This document shows, one piece after another, positions 1 to 7,730 of a stretch of 64,000 nucleotides of DNA. The position numbers were made by a program, and so were the translations under genes. The stretch is from contig JAJVIK010000011.1 of assembly GCA_022072055.1 (NCBI GenBank), forward strand, positions 120,587 to 184,586, in the 5' to 3' direction. Origin of the DNA: a bacterium (GTDB lineage Bacteria; Hinthialibacterota; Hinthialibacteria; OLB16). Positions within the stretch are counted from its first letter, which is position 1; every line of letters begins with the position of its first letter. The notes beneath the pieces are model-generated. The model ran no database searches. It was not told the DNA's origin and was given only the letters and a program-made list of their open reading frames with translations.

Positions 1-719
1 AACGAAAGCGTGGCGTATCCACCCCCGTTGAACCTCCAGCCATCCGGCCAAGGAAAAAGGTTCAGGAACCAAAAGTCAAAAGCCCACGCCAGATTCGTGT
101 TCTTGTTCCAGTGGGCGAAGAATCCTGAGAAGGTCACCCCCGGCTCGGCGGCGTTGACCGAGGCAAGGTCAAAATCGGTGGGAGGAACAGGGTAGAGGGA
201 GAAGGCCAACCAGTATCCGAGCAAGATTCCCGCGACCGCAACACACTGAACCCTGAGACCCCGACCCAAGAGGAGATAAACAAAGGCGTAACCCAGCCCA
301 ATCTGACTTAAGACATCCTCAAATGTCCAACGAGTGAACTCCGACCCATTGGAGCGTAAGAACACGCCAAGCAAGACCAGGACAAGGGCCCGCCAGAGGA
401 CATGGATAGCGATTCGCGCGGACGAATCGCCGCGCGCCACCCGGCTCGCGTAAGAGTACGGCATGGCGACTCCGACCATGAACATGAATGACGGCTGAAT
501 CAGGTCCCAAAAGCTGCATCCCACCCAGGCGACATGGCTGAGCTGGTAATCCAGGAACTGCAAGAGGCGGTTGTCGGGATAGTGCTCGGCGACATGGCCG
601 ATCCCCAACCCGCCCGAGACCATTGCGAGCATCACGAACCCGCGATAGGCGTCGAGCGACACCAGCCGCTCCGGTTTGGGCGGGGAATCCGGTTGGCCGT
701 GGGGGGCGGGCGCGTTCAC
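1..719 (-). CDS. DUF5009 / heparan-alpha-glucosaminide N-acetyltransferase-like membrane acyltransferase (partial, C-terminus outside window)
   Basis: The reading frame starts at a GTG (719-717) and runs without a stop off the left edge, so only about 239 N-terminal residues are present. After a short Pro-rich head comes RLVSLDAYRGFVMLAMVSGG, the hallmark first membrane segment of the DUF5009/HGSNAT_cat/YeiB group, then a segment with FWDLIQPSFMFMVGVAMPYS and several hydrophobic stretches. Family members are multi-pass inner-membrane proteins thought to move acetyl groups onto sugars. The substrate here cannot be inferred. The GTG overlaps the TGA of the upstream gene in a GTGA arrangement, so the two are translationally coupled. 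Family assignment is fairly secure; the biochemical role is inference. Confidence 0.8.
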   Translation of the reverse strand, partial: MNAPAPHGQPDSPPKPERLVSLDAYRGFVMLAMVSGGLGIGHVAEHYPDNRLLQFLDYQLSHVAWVGCSFWDLIQPSFMFMVGVAMPYSYASRVARGDSSARIAIHVLWRALVLVLLGVFLRSNGSEFTRWTFEDVLSQIGLGYAFVYLLLGRGLRVQCVAVAGILLGYWLAFSLYPVPPTDFDLASVNAAEPGVTFSGFFAHWNKNTNLAWAFDFWFLNLFPWPDGWRFNGGGYATLS

Positions 720-2167
720 CTTGGCCGCTGAAGGCTCTGGATCAGATTCAGGAGCTCCTGGGTGGAGGAGGCCACCCCGCCGCCCGGCAGCGTCATCGGA
801 GGTATGGCGGGCTGAGGCAGCTGGGGAAGTCCAGCTCCCGGAGGCGGCTGAGGAACCGGGAGCGGAATGCTTGGCAGGGTCCGTTGAGCCGGACCGGAGG
901 AGGCGGAAGGATCCTCCAAGACGGTCGTGTAAAAGTACTCCAGGATGACGTGGGCGGCTTGCGGCCAACGCCCGCGGATTTCACGCTCCTTCTCTCCCTC
1001 CGAGAGCGAGGGGTCCAGGGCGAGTCTCTTCAAGTCCTCATTCATGCTGATCGCGTCCGGTACAACCCGATACCCAAATCGTTGAGAGAAAAAGACCGCG
1101 CTTCCCCCCGCCAAGGCCGCCACAATTTGATCCTGCTCCTGGTAGGCGTCTCGGATCGCCTCGATCTCCGTTTCAATCACCGTGTGCGCCGCCTGCTTGG
1201 GATGCCAGGTTGCGGTGGTGCCATCCGGGAATTCGAAGTACAGCGATTCCCCTTCCACCCGAGTCCGAAACACACCGTAGACATAGGCCATCTGCCCGGC
1301 GGTCAGGTTCAAACGCTCCCGTGTGGAGGAGTAAGGGATGCTCGCGGTGTCCCTCCAGACTTGGGCCGCCTTGGTTTCCAGCGCCGCGCGAAACTTGGCG
1401 GGGTCATCCGCCTGGATCAGTTCTTGATTCACATTGAAGGGAGAGGTGTACGGGTGTTTCCTGACCGGCAGGCCGTTGACTCGCAGCAAAATGACCCGGT
1501 TGTCCGGGTCCGGAAACACCTCCAGAAATACGGGTGGGGGGATCAGGGTCCCGTCCACTACCAGCGTGCCCGGGAAGAACATCCCCGCCCCTGTCGGTGA
1601 TTCCATCCCGGTCAGCCGCGCGCGTTTGTACCGGATTCCCTGGCCCGAATCGATCAGGAGCTCGGATGGCATGCGCTCTCGGAAGAAGCGAACATGGTGG
1701 CTCCGGGCATGACTCTCATGGTACAAGCCCGGATTTTGGTCCGAGAGGTTCTGGAGGATTCGGGACACGTTGGGGAAAAAACCGCTCACGTCCACCCGCT
1801 CCGGAAGTTCACCGGTCCCATCGAAAACCAAGTCGGTGGCGGCATTCAAGCCTCGCAAGAACTCTTCGCGCGAAATGCCGGACGCGAAAACCGCGAGCCC
1901 ATTCGGCTGCTGAATCAGCCAGGGATATCGCGCCTGCACTCGATTCGCCCGTTCGGCCAGGGACTCGAAGGCATCCGGGGGCGGTAGAAGCGGTTCAGGA
2001 ATTCGTGGAAACGCGCTTGCGCTTTCGGGAAATGGGGATGCGGTCTCTTGGGCAGTGAGTGGAACTCCTGCAAACGCCAGAAGCAAGGACGCGCAGAGAG
2101 ACAGGAGTCCTCGGAGCGGCTTGGAAGCCGCCCGAGAACCCATCCGAGGCGCCGAACGTTCCGCCAT
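716..2167 (-). CDS. Exported protein of unknown function (483 aa)
   Basis: I do not recognise this protein. The chosen ATG at 2167 has GGGGAGG six bases upstream; an in-frame ATG at 2197 lacks a good ribosome site. A basic n-region followed by a hydrophobic Leu/Ala-rich core, ending near ALTAQ around residue 40, looks like a signal peptide, so the product probably acts in the periplasm or at the surface. The middle is a mixed polar globular sequence with no cysteine-rich or repeat pattern. The C-terminal 80 residues are Pro-rich with many Leu-Pro pairs, ending SLQRPR. It lies 38 bp after comF and overlaps the following acyltransferase by 4 bp, so the genes are probably one transcript. An assisting role for the acyltransferase is only a guess. 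Confidence 0.65.
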   Translation of the reverse strand: MAERSAPRMGSRAASKPLRGLLSLCASLLLAFAGVPLTAQETASPFPESASAFPRIPEPLLPPPDAFESLAERANRVQARYPWLIQQPNGLAVFASGISREEFLRGLNAATDLVFDGTGELPERVDVSGFFPNVSRILQNLSDQNPGLYHESHARSHHVRFFRERMPSELLIDSGQGIRYKRARLTGMESPTGAGMFFPGTLVVDGTLIPPPVFLEVFPDPDNRVILLRVNGLPVRKHPYTSPFNVNQELIQADDPAKFRAALETKAAQVWRDTASIPYSSTRERLNLTAGQMAYVYGVFRTRVEGESLYFEFPDGTTATWHPKQAAHTVIETEIEAIRDAYQEQDQIVAALAGGSAVFFSQRFGYRVVPDAISMNEDLKRLALDPSLSEGEKEREIRGRWPQAAHVILEYFYTTVLEDPSASSGPAQRTLPSIPLPVPQPPPGAGLPQLPQPAIPPMTLPGGGVASSTQELLNLIQSLQRPR

Positions 2168-2205
2168 CGTTAACCTCCCCGCCGGATACCGGCCCAAAAA
2201 GAAGC

Positions 2206-2988
2206 CTACTCGACAGATTTATCCCTGTCACTGCCCGTCCGACTTCGTTCCCTGGGGAGCCTGCGGGCAAGGGTATAGGCCGAAACACTTGCGGCCCCGG
2301 CCTCAAGGAGGATTTCCGCGCATGAGGAAAGTGTCAAACCCGTGGTCATGACATCATCCACAAGCAGGACCCGATGGCCCTCGACTCCTCGGGTCCCGGC
2401 GCGGAAGACCTTCTTGAGGTTCGCGGCGCGCCATTTTCCGGAGAGTCGACTTTGCGGGGGACGCCACCCCACTCGCCGCAACGCATGGGCATGGATGGGA
2501 ATCGACCAGGATCGCGCCAGGATCTCTCCAAGAAATTCCGCCTGGTTGAACTCCCGCTGGAAGCGACGAAGCGGATGCAACGGAACCGGCACAATGGCAT
2601 CGAAGCGCCGGGTCCCGAAATGGCGCTCCGCGCCCGCTAGGAAAACCCCGACGAGATAAGGTCGAACCCGATAGCTGCTCTTGAACTTGAATTCAAGGAT
2701 CAGATCTCGAAGTGGTCCCTCATAGGTTGCGGCGCTGCGAGCGGCCTCAAACGCAAGAGGGCGTCCGCGGCACCAGCCGCACCCCTCGATATCCCCTTCC
2801 TGGATTTGCCCGCCGTTGAGGGGCGCCCCACAGCGCGCGCACACAGGCGGGCTGACAAGGCGGACAGCGTGTGTGCAAGCCGCGCACAAAATCTGCTCCT
2901 CGCCTTGGACAGGTAAGACCTCACCGCAGGCCCGGCACAAGGGCGGGAAGAAAAGACTCCGGACCGAGGTCGCAAGGGCGGTCCACAT
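2206..2988 (-). CDS. comF: ComF family phosphoribosyltransferase-like protein
   Basis: 260 aa, a typical length. The N-terminal third carries a zinc-ribbon-like set of cysteines (CRACGEVL, CAAC, CARCGAP, CGWC), as in ComF. The C-terminal two thirds are a type I phosphoribosyltransferase fold with the PRPP-binding loop VLLVDDVMTTGLTLSSCAEI near residues 205-225. ComF takes part in DNA uptake in naturally competent bacteria, where it is linked to inner-membrane translocation of single strands; many non-competent bacteria also carry it, with no defined role. It sits 47 bp downstream of the sialidase-like gene and upstream of the unknown exported protein, with no other competence gene visible. 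Family assignment is secure; a competence role in this organism is not shown. Confidence 0.85.
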   Translation of the reverse strand: MWTALATSVRSLFFPPLCRACGEVLPVQGEEQILCAACTHAVRLVSPPVCARCGAPLNGGQIQEGDIEGCGWCRGRPLAFEAARSAATYEGPLRDLILEFKFKSSYRVRPYLVGVFLAGAERHFGTRRFDAIVPVPLHPLRRFQREFNQAEFLGEILARSWSIPIHAHALRRVGWRPPQSRLSGKWRAANLKKVFRAGTRGVEGHRVLLVDDVMTTGLTLSSCAEILLEAGAASVSAYTLARRLPRERSRTGSDRDKSVE

Positions 2989-3035
2989 CGCCTCTGAGAT
3001 TCCTTCCGAAACTCGGCGCTTCCGCGCGGAGGCCC

Positions 3036-4076
3036 TTACTTCAGGAGTTTGGGATCAATCAGGGCAAAACGGATCCGCTCGCGTTTCCAGGTGTAAGTCA
3101 GTGCGATCCTTCCGTCGGCGAGCTGGATGATGGCCGGGTAGGAGAACTCCGCCCCCGGCGTCTTCTCCAATTCGATCGCGTTCCGCCAGGTCTCTCCGCC
3201 ATCCGAGGAAAGTGACAGGGTCAGGATTCCCCGGCCCCCTGTTTTTCGGGTGGTTGGGTTAAAGATCAGGGCGACTCGTCCATCCTCCAGATTGACCGCA
3301 TCAAAGCCGGCGTTGGGATTGGGGAGTTCGGTGCGCTTCGCGGGAGTCCAAGTGAGGCCGTTGTCCTCCGATGTCGAGGCGCAAACACGGCCGATTGCGG
3401 TCCGGGAGCGAGTCAGCATGCGGAGCTTGTTCGGTCCGGCGCGGAAGATTGTCGGCTGAATGATTCCATACAAGTCATCCTCCAGGTTGATCGGAGCCCC
3501 CTTGGTCCAGGTCCGTCCGCCATCTCTGGTGATTTCGCACCAGCATCCCCATGCTTCCCAGCTTTCCACTGAAGTTCCGCACAGGAGCGTCCCGTCCTCG
3601 AGCTGGAACGGCTTGTTCTTGATCGGTCCCAAAATCCCGGCTGGAAGCTTTTCGGGCGCCGACCAGGTTCGTCCGTTGTCCTTGGAGCGCTTGAGGAATC
3701 CGGTCCAGGTGTCCGGGCTGGGACCCGCCTTGTAAAACAAGAGCGCCTCGCCACTCACCCGATCCTTCCACAGAACCGGATTCCAGCAGGGAACCCCCTC
3801 GTGACGGGCCACCTCCACGGGCGCGCTCCACTCTCCATCCAGGCGGGTCGAAGCCCAGATTCCGACATCCTCCGCGCCCTCGTCGGCTCCCCCGAACCAG
3901 GCGGCCACGATCTGTCCCTGGTCCACCTCTACCAGCGTGGAGGCGTGGCAGGAGGGGAAGGGAGCGGTTTCATAGATGAATTCGTGACTCACGATCGCCT
4001 CCTGTCCGGCATGCGTGGAAACGGCAAATGCGGCCAAAAGGGGCCAAATGAGGGTCTTGGGGCAAGTGGAAAGCAC
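3036..4076 (-). CDS. Sialidase-like BNR/Asp-box exo-glycosidase, exported
   Basis: About 346 aa from a GTG at 4076. The frame is open much further upstream, but that stretch lies antisense to glmU and is not protein-like. GAGAGGAG lies 12 bases before the GTG. The first residues form a signal peptide (KTLIWPLLAAFAVSTHAG). The rest is a six-bladed-propeller sialidase fold with four Asp boxes of the S-x-D-x-G-x-T-W type: SKDNGRTW, TRDGGRTW, SEDNGLTW and SSDGGETW. FAKYETAPFPSCHAST-like and WKDRVSGEALLFYKAGPSP-like passages match the family of secreted bacterial exo-alpha-sialidases. It would cleave terminal sialic acid or a related sugar outside the cytoplasm. A sialate O-acetylesterase is encoded at 40559-42595. 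Substrate specificity is not certain: many planctomycete-type homologues are untested. Confidence 0.8.
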   Translation of the reverse strand: MLSTCPKTLIWPLLAAFAVSTHAGQEAIVSHEFIYETAPFPSCHASTLVEVDQGQIVAAWFGGADEGAEDVGIWASTRLDGEWSAPVEVARHEGVPCWNPVLWKDRVSGEALLFYKAGPSPDTWTGFLKRSKDNGRTWSAPEKLPAGILGPIKNKPFQLEDGTLLCGTSVESWEAWGCWCEITRDGGRTWTKGAPINLEDDLYGIIQPTIFRAGPNKLRMLTRSRTAIGRVCASTSEDNGLTWTPAKRTELPNPNAGFDAVNLEDGRVALIFNPTTRKTGGRGILTLSLSSDGGETWRNAIELEKTPGAEFSYPAIIQLADGRIALTYTWKRERIRFALIDPKLLK

Positions 4077-4100
4077 GGGTGCGATGGTCTCCTCTCGAAC

Positions 4101-4129
4101 TTGACAGCGGCGCGCGCGTTGCGTAGAGT
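4101..4129 (+). promoter_or_regulatory. Sigma70-type promoter for the glmU-prs-rplY-pth operon
   Basis: TTGACA at 4101-4106, a 17-base spacer, and TAGAGT at 4124-4129 (4 of 6 matches to TATAAT). The start point would be near 4136, leaving a leader of about 187 bases before the TTG start of glmU. No other plus-strand gene lies upstream. Confidence 0.6.
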
Positions 4130-4249
4130 TTGCCCGATTATTGGCAAAATAACCACCCGCCTTGCGCGCCATGGCGTCGGCGTGGGGGGAACGACCATCA
4201 GGGTGTCCGCCTCCTCCGGCATGGACCGGAAATAGGGAGAGAAAGGTGG

Positions 4250-4269
4250 CGGGTGTCACCCGTTTTTTT
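4250..4269 (+). terminator. Intrinsic terminator inside the glmU leader (putative attenuator)
   Basis: CGGGT (4250-4254) pairs with ACCCG (4258-4262) around a 3-base loop and is followed at once by seven T. It lies between the promoter at 4101-4129 and glmU, where no plus-strand gene needs terminating, so it probably acts as an attenuator. A second hairpin, GGGGGC (4288-4293) with GCCCCC (4301-4306), lies just before the ribosome site. By eye I cannot match the leader to a known riboswitch class. Confidence 0.45.
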
Positions 4270-4322
4270 GTGTCCGAACAGTTCGTGGGGGGCGGGCTTG
4301 GCCCCCGAAGAGGAAAGGTCCC

Positions 4323-5345
4323 TTGAAACCGCTTAACTCGGTGATCCTGGCGGCGGGCGATGGAACTCGCCTGAACTCCAATCGGCCCAAAGTCCTGCAT
4401 GAGGTTTGCGGTCACCCGATGCTCCACTATGTCCTCCGCGTGGCGGGCGAGGTGGGAGCAACCCGCCATGTGGTGGTGATCGGGTATGAGGGCGAGCAAG
4501 TTCGACAGTCCTTCCGGAATCGAGGCGACATCGAGTTCGCCGAGCAAACCGAGCGTTTGGGGACCGGACACGCGGTTCGGATGGCGCAGCCCGGCCTGAA
4601 GGGGTATACGGGGGACATTCTGGTTCTGGCCGGGGATACGCCGCTTCTGACCGCCCCGACCCTTCAAAAGCTGGTCCAATGGCACCGTCACCAGGATGCC
4701 GCGGTCACCATCCTGACCGCGGAAATGCCAGAACCGAAGGGGTATGGACGGATCCTCCGATACGAGGACAACCGGGTCCAGGGGATCGTGGAGGAAAAGG
4801 ACGCCAACCGCTACGAGCGCGCGATCCGGGAAATCAACACGGGGTCATACTGTTTTGATGCCCAAGCGCTCTTCCAGGCCTTGGAGCGAATTACCCCCGA
4901 GAATGTCCAGAATGAGTATTATCTCACCGATTGCATCCGCATTCTGGTCGAGCAGGGGTGTCGCGTGGAAGCAGTGATCACGGAGGACCACACCGAGGCG
5001 ATCGGGGTCAACACTCGGGTCCAGCTCGCCGAGGCGGAGCGGATTCTCCGTCAACGGATATTGGTCCGCCTGATGATGTCCGGAATCACCATCCATGATC
5101 CCTCCTCGTGCTATGTCGATGAGGAGGCGGAAATCGGAAAAGACACGGTTTTGTACCCGGGAACAATGGTTATGGGTCCGAGTCGTATTGGAAAGAATTG
5201 CAGATTGGGACCGAACGCGCAGATCGTGGCCTCAACGGTCGGAGAGAACACGGTGATCAACGCCTCCTACCTGAATGGGGCGGTGGTGGGGGATGGCGAA
5301 CGGATCGGCCCCTTCGCGACAATCAACGGCGGGAAAGGCGTCTGA
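4323..5345 (+). CDS. glmU: UDP-N-acetylglucosamine pyrophosphorylase domain of GlmU (C-terminal acetyltransferase absent)
   Basis: 340 aa from a TTG start preceded by GAGGAAAGG. Residues 5-230 are the nucleotidyltransferase domain, with LAAGDGTRLNSNRPKVLHEV (the GlmU form of the Gly-rich loop, with its Arg and Lys), GTGHAV for uracil/GlcNAc-1-P binding, LAGDTPLL with the metal-binding Asp, and NEYYLTD. Residues 250-340 hold the first turns of a left-handed beta helix and stop at IGPFATINGGKGV. E. coli GlmU is 456 aa; the part carrying its acetyltransferase Lys/His/Tyr/Asn residues is missing here. The stop overlaps the prs start (TGATG), so this is the true end and not an assembly cut. The protein should make UDP-GlcNAc from UTP and GlcNAc-1-P, while acetylation of GlcN-1-P must come from elsewhere. 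The order glmU-prs-ctc-pth matches the classic Bacillus cluster. Confidence 0.85.
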   Translation: MKPLNSVILAAGDGTRLNSNRPKVLHEVCGHPMLHYVLRVAGEVGATRHVVVIGYEGEQVRQSFRNRGDIEFAEQTERLGTGHAVRMAQPGLKGYTGDILVLAGDTPLLTAPTLQKLVQWHRHQDAAVTILTAEMPEPKGYGRILRYEDNRVQGIVEEKDANRYERAIREINTGSYCFDAQALFQALERITPENVQNEYYLTDCIRILVEQGCRVEAVITEDHTEAIGVNTRVQLAEAERILRQRILVRLMMSGITIHDPSSCYVDEEAEIGKDTVLYPGTMVMGPSRIGKNCRLGPNAQIVASTVGENTVINASYLNGAVVGDGERIGPFATINGGKGV

Positions 5346-6301
5346 TGGACCAGCGGACACTCAAGATTTTCAGCGGCACCTCCAATCCGGCCTTGGCGGA
5401 ATCCATCGCCAACGCTTTGGGGATTCCGGTGGGCGCGATCACGATCAAGCGTTTTCGGGATGGCGAAATCTATGTCGCTTACGAGGAGAATGTGCGCGGA
5501 ACGGACTGCTTCCTGATTCAGTCCACCTCCGAGCCGGTCAACGCCCGCCTCATGGAGCTGTTGATCATGATCGACGCCGCCAAGCGCGCCTCGGCCAAGC
5601 GCGTGACCGCGGTCCTCCCGTATTACGGCTACGGCCGTCAAGACCGCAAGCACCGCCCGAGGGTTCCGATCACCGCCAAGCTGGTGGCCAACCTGCTCAC
5701 CACGGCTGGGGCGGATCGGGTCCTGACGATGGACCTGCACGCCGGCCAGATTCAGGGGTTTTTCGATATCCCCTTGGACAACCTGTACGCCTCGGCGGTT
5801 TTGATCGAGGAGATCGAGAAGCTGGGCCTTGCGGATCTCACCTTCGTGGCTCCCGATCTGGGGAGTGTGAAGCGCGCCCGCGCCGTGGCGCGCGTGTTCG
5901 GCGCGCCCCTCGCGATTATCGACAAGCGCCGTCCACGCGAGAATGAAGCCGAGGTGATGAACATCATCGGAGAAGTCGCGGGGAAGACCGTGATGCTGGT
6001 GGATGACATGATCGACACCGCCGGAACCATCTGCCAGGCCGCCTACGCCCTCGAACGAGCCGGGGCCAAGAGCGTTTACGCCTGCGCCACCCATCCGGTC
6101 CTTTCTGGGGACGCCATCGAGAAGATCGAGCAAGCCCCTTTCAAAAAGGTCCTGATTACGGATACAATTCCGTTTCCCAACCCCAACAATCTGGGCAAGT
6201 TCGAGGTGGTCGGGGTCGGGCGCCTGCTGGCCGAGGCCATCGACCGGATTCACAACGAAACAACTGTCAGTTCGCTCTTCCTCAAGATGGAAGAGTTCTG
6301 A
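5345..6301 (+). CDS. prs: Ribose-phosphate pyrophosphokinase (PRPP synthase)
   Basis: 318 aa, close to the usual 310-320. It makes PRPP from ribose 5-phosphate and ATP for purine, pyrimidine, His, Trp and NAD synthesis in the cytoplasm. Landmarks in order: FSGTSNPALAESIANALG at the N-terminus, KRFRDGEIYV, the ATP flexible loop YYGYGRQDRKHRPRVPITAK near residue 100, the metal-binding DLHAGQIQGFFDIP near residue 130, and the PRPP loop VMLVDDMIDTAGT near residue 220. The ATG overlaps the glmU stop by one base, implying coupled translation. An in-frame ATG far upstream (5198) was rejected because it lies inside glmU and adds non-homologous sequence. This is a class I enzyme by sequence. Confidence 0.96.
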   Translation: MDQRTLKIFSGTSNPALAESIANALGIPVGAITIKRFRDGEIYVAYEENVRGTDCFLIQSTSEPVNARLMELLIMIDAAKRASAKRVTAVLPYYGYGRQDRKHRPRVPITAKLVANLLTTAGADRVLTMDLHAGQIQGFFDIPLDNLYASAVLIEEIEKLGLADLTFVAPDLGSVKRARAVARVFGAPLAIIDKRRPRENEAEVMNIIGEVAGKTVMLVDDMIDTAGTICQAAYALERAGAKSVYACATHPVLSGDAIEKIEQAPFKKVLITDTIPFPNPNNLGKFEVVGVGRLLAEAIDRIHNETTVSSLFLKMEEF

Positions 6302-6321
6302 CCGAGCGGAGGATTTTTGTC

Positions 6322-6972
6322 ATGCAGAAAGTCGATCTCAAGGCGGAGTGCCGCCAAGCCAACGGCAAAGGCGCGGCTCGCAAGCTGCGCGCCACCGGAA
6401 CCATCCCCGGCGTGCTCTACGGAGGAGATAGGGATCCCCTTCCAATCGCGCTCAATCGGCGCGATCTGGCTCTGATCATGCAAGGGCATGAGGGGCATCA
6501 CCTTCTGGTGCAGCTTTCGGTGGAGGGCGCCAACCCCGAAACCACGCTCGCCTTCCTCCAGGACCTGGCGGTCAATCCGGTGAGTCAGATGCTCGATCAC
6601 GCCGACTTTCGGCGGGTGGATCCCGATAAGCCGATCCGCACCACGGTCCCCGTGCATGTCCACGGCCAACCCGCGGGTGTCCGCCTGGGCGGCGTTCATC
6701 AGCATGTGCTCCGCGAGGTGGAAATCGAGGCCACCCCGATTAGCCTTCCGGAGCGTATCGATGTGGACATCTCAAACCTGGGGATCGGGGATTCATTGCA
6801 TGTTTCCGACCTGCTGAAAGAGGGGATTCCATACACAATCCTGACACCGGGCGATCGCGTGATCTCAAGTGTCCATGTTCCGCGTCAGGTGGCCGAACCG
6901 GCGCCCGGAGAGGCTCCCGCCGAAGGGGCTGCGGCTCCCGCCGCGCAGGCCGAGGAAAACAAGTCGAGCTGA
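6322..6972 (+). CDS. rplY: 50S ribosomal protein L25 / general stress protein Ctc
   Basis: 216 aa, the long Ctc form rather than the 94-aa E. coli L25. The N-terminal half is the 5S rRNA-binding domain (AECRQANGKGAARKLRATG, GTIPGVLYGG, then FLQDLAVNPVSQMLDHADF). The C-terminal half is the beta-rich TL5/CTC domain, with VPVHVHGQPAGVRLGGVHQH and LGIGDSLHVSDL, followed by an Ala/Pro/Glu-rich tail. It binds 5S rRNA in the large subunit. GGAGG lies nine bases before the ATG. It is third in the glmU-prs-rplY-pth operon, 20 bases after prs. Confidence 0.95.
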   Translation: MQKVDLKAECRQANGKGAARKLRATGTIPGVLYGGDRDPLPIALNRRDLALIMQGHEGHHLLVQLSVEGANPETTLAFLQDLAVNPVSQMLDHADFRRVDPDKPIRTTVPVHVHGQPAGVRLGGVHQHVLREVEIEATPISLPERIDVDISNLGIGDSLHVSDLLKEGIPYTILTPGDRVISSVHVPRQVAEPAPGEAPAEGAAAPAAQAEENKSS

Positions 6973-7001
6973 TCCTCGCGCGGGAGCTCGATTTCGCGAC
7001 A

Positions 7002-7595
7002 GTGTGGGTCATCGCAGGTTTGGGGAACCCGGGGGCCGAATACCAAGAAACCCGGCACAACTATGGGTTCCTGCTGGTGGACCGGCTCTGCCGCAAATGG
7101 GGCGTGGGACTCTCACGAACTACGCCCCATGCGGTCTATGAGGTTGTCAGACGCCGCCAGTGTGAAATCGCGCTCCTCAAGCCCTTGACCTACATGAACC
7201 TCTCCGGGATTGCCATCCGGGAGATTTTGCGGGCGCTGTCGGCCGCTCCGTCCGATTTGATTGTGGCCCATGATGACCTCGATCTTCCACTCGGGGCTGT
7301 CCGGATGCGGGCCCAAGGCGGCCCTGGGGGCCACAACGGGGTGAGCTCCGTCGTGGAGGAGCTGGGAACCACGGAGTTTGGGCGGCTGCGCCTGGGGATC
7401 GGCCCTCGCCCCGAGGATTGGGCTGGGCGGGATTTTGTGCTCTCGCCTTTCGAGGATTCGGAAGTCCCGGTGGTTCAGGGGGTCTTGGATCGGGCGGCGG
7501 CGGGAATCGAGACCTTGCTTGCTCGCGGTCTGCCGATCGCCATGAACCAGGTGAATCGGAGACCGGACGAGCCGGACTCCAGCGGAGAAGGCTAG
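7002..7595 (+). CDS. pth: Peptidyl-tRNA hydrolase
   Basis: 197 aa from a GTG (GTG-TGG-GTC); the family's N-terminal strand, VIAGLGNPGAEYQETRHNYG, begins immediately after it, leaving little room for another start. It cleaves peptidyl-tRNA released from stalled ribosomes. The catalytic His is in the RHNYGF motif, the assisting Asn is in GLGNPG, KPLTYMNLSG and VAHDDLDLPLG supply the Asn and Asp of the active site, and GGPGGHNGV is the conserved Gly-rich loop. It is the last gene of the operon, 29 bases after rplY. Confidence 0.95.
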   Translation: MWVIAGLGNPGAEYQETRHNYGFLLVDRLCRKWGVGLSRTTPHAVYEVVRRRQCEIALLKPLTYMNLSGIAIREILRALSAAPSDLIVAHDDLDLPLGAVRMRAQGGPGGHNGVSSVVEELGTTEFGRLRLGIGPRPEDWAGRDFVLSPFEDSEVPVVQGVLDRAAAGIETLLARGLPIAMNQVNRRPDEPDSSGEG

Positions 7596-7651
7596 GAGGT
7601 TTTACGTTTAAGTTGATGGGCTGTCGGGGTGCGAATCGCGCATCGCCGTGC

Positions 7652-7657
7652 TAAAAT
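7652..7657 (+). promoter_or_regulatory. Possible -10 box upstream of hppA
   Basis: TAAAAT (5 of 6 matches to TATAAT) lies 73 bases before the hppA ATG, in a 135-base gap after pth. I see no convincing -35 at 16-18 bases, so the call rests on the -10 alone. Confidence 0.25.
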
Positions 7658-7730
7658 CTCCCCTTCCCAGTTGTCCCGGCGAGTAAGCCGCGTGTCCAAC
7701 AGCGGAGATTACAGAAAGAGGGTTGCTCTG

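Noticed and set aside
4077-4691. N-terminal extension of the sialidase frame by about 200 residues into the glmU region
   Set aside because: The stretch is antisense to glmU and lacks protein-like content. A signal peptide begins at the GTG 4076.
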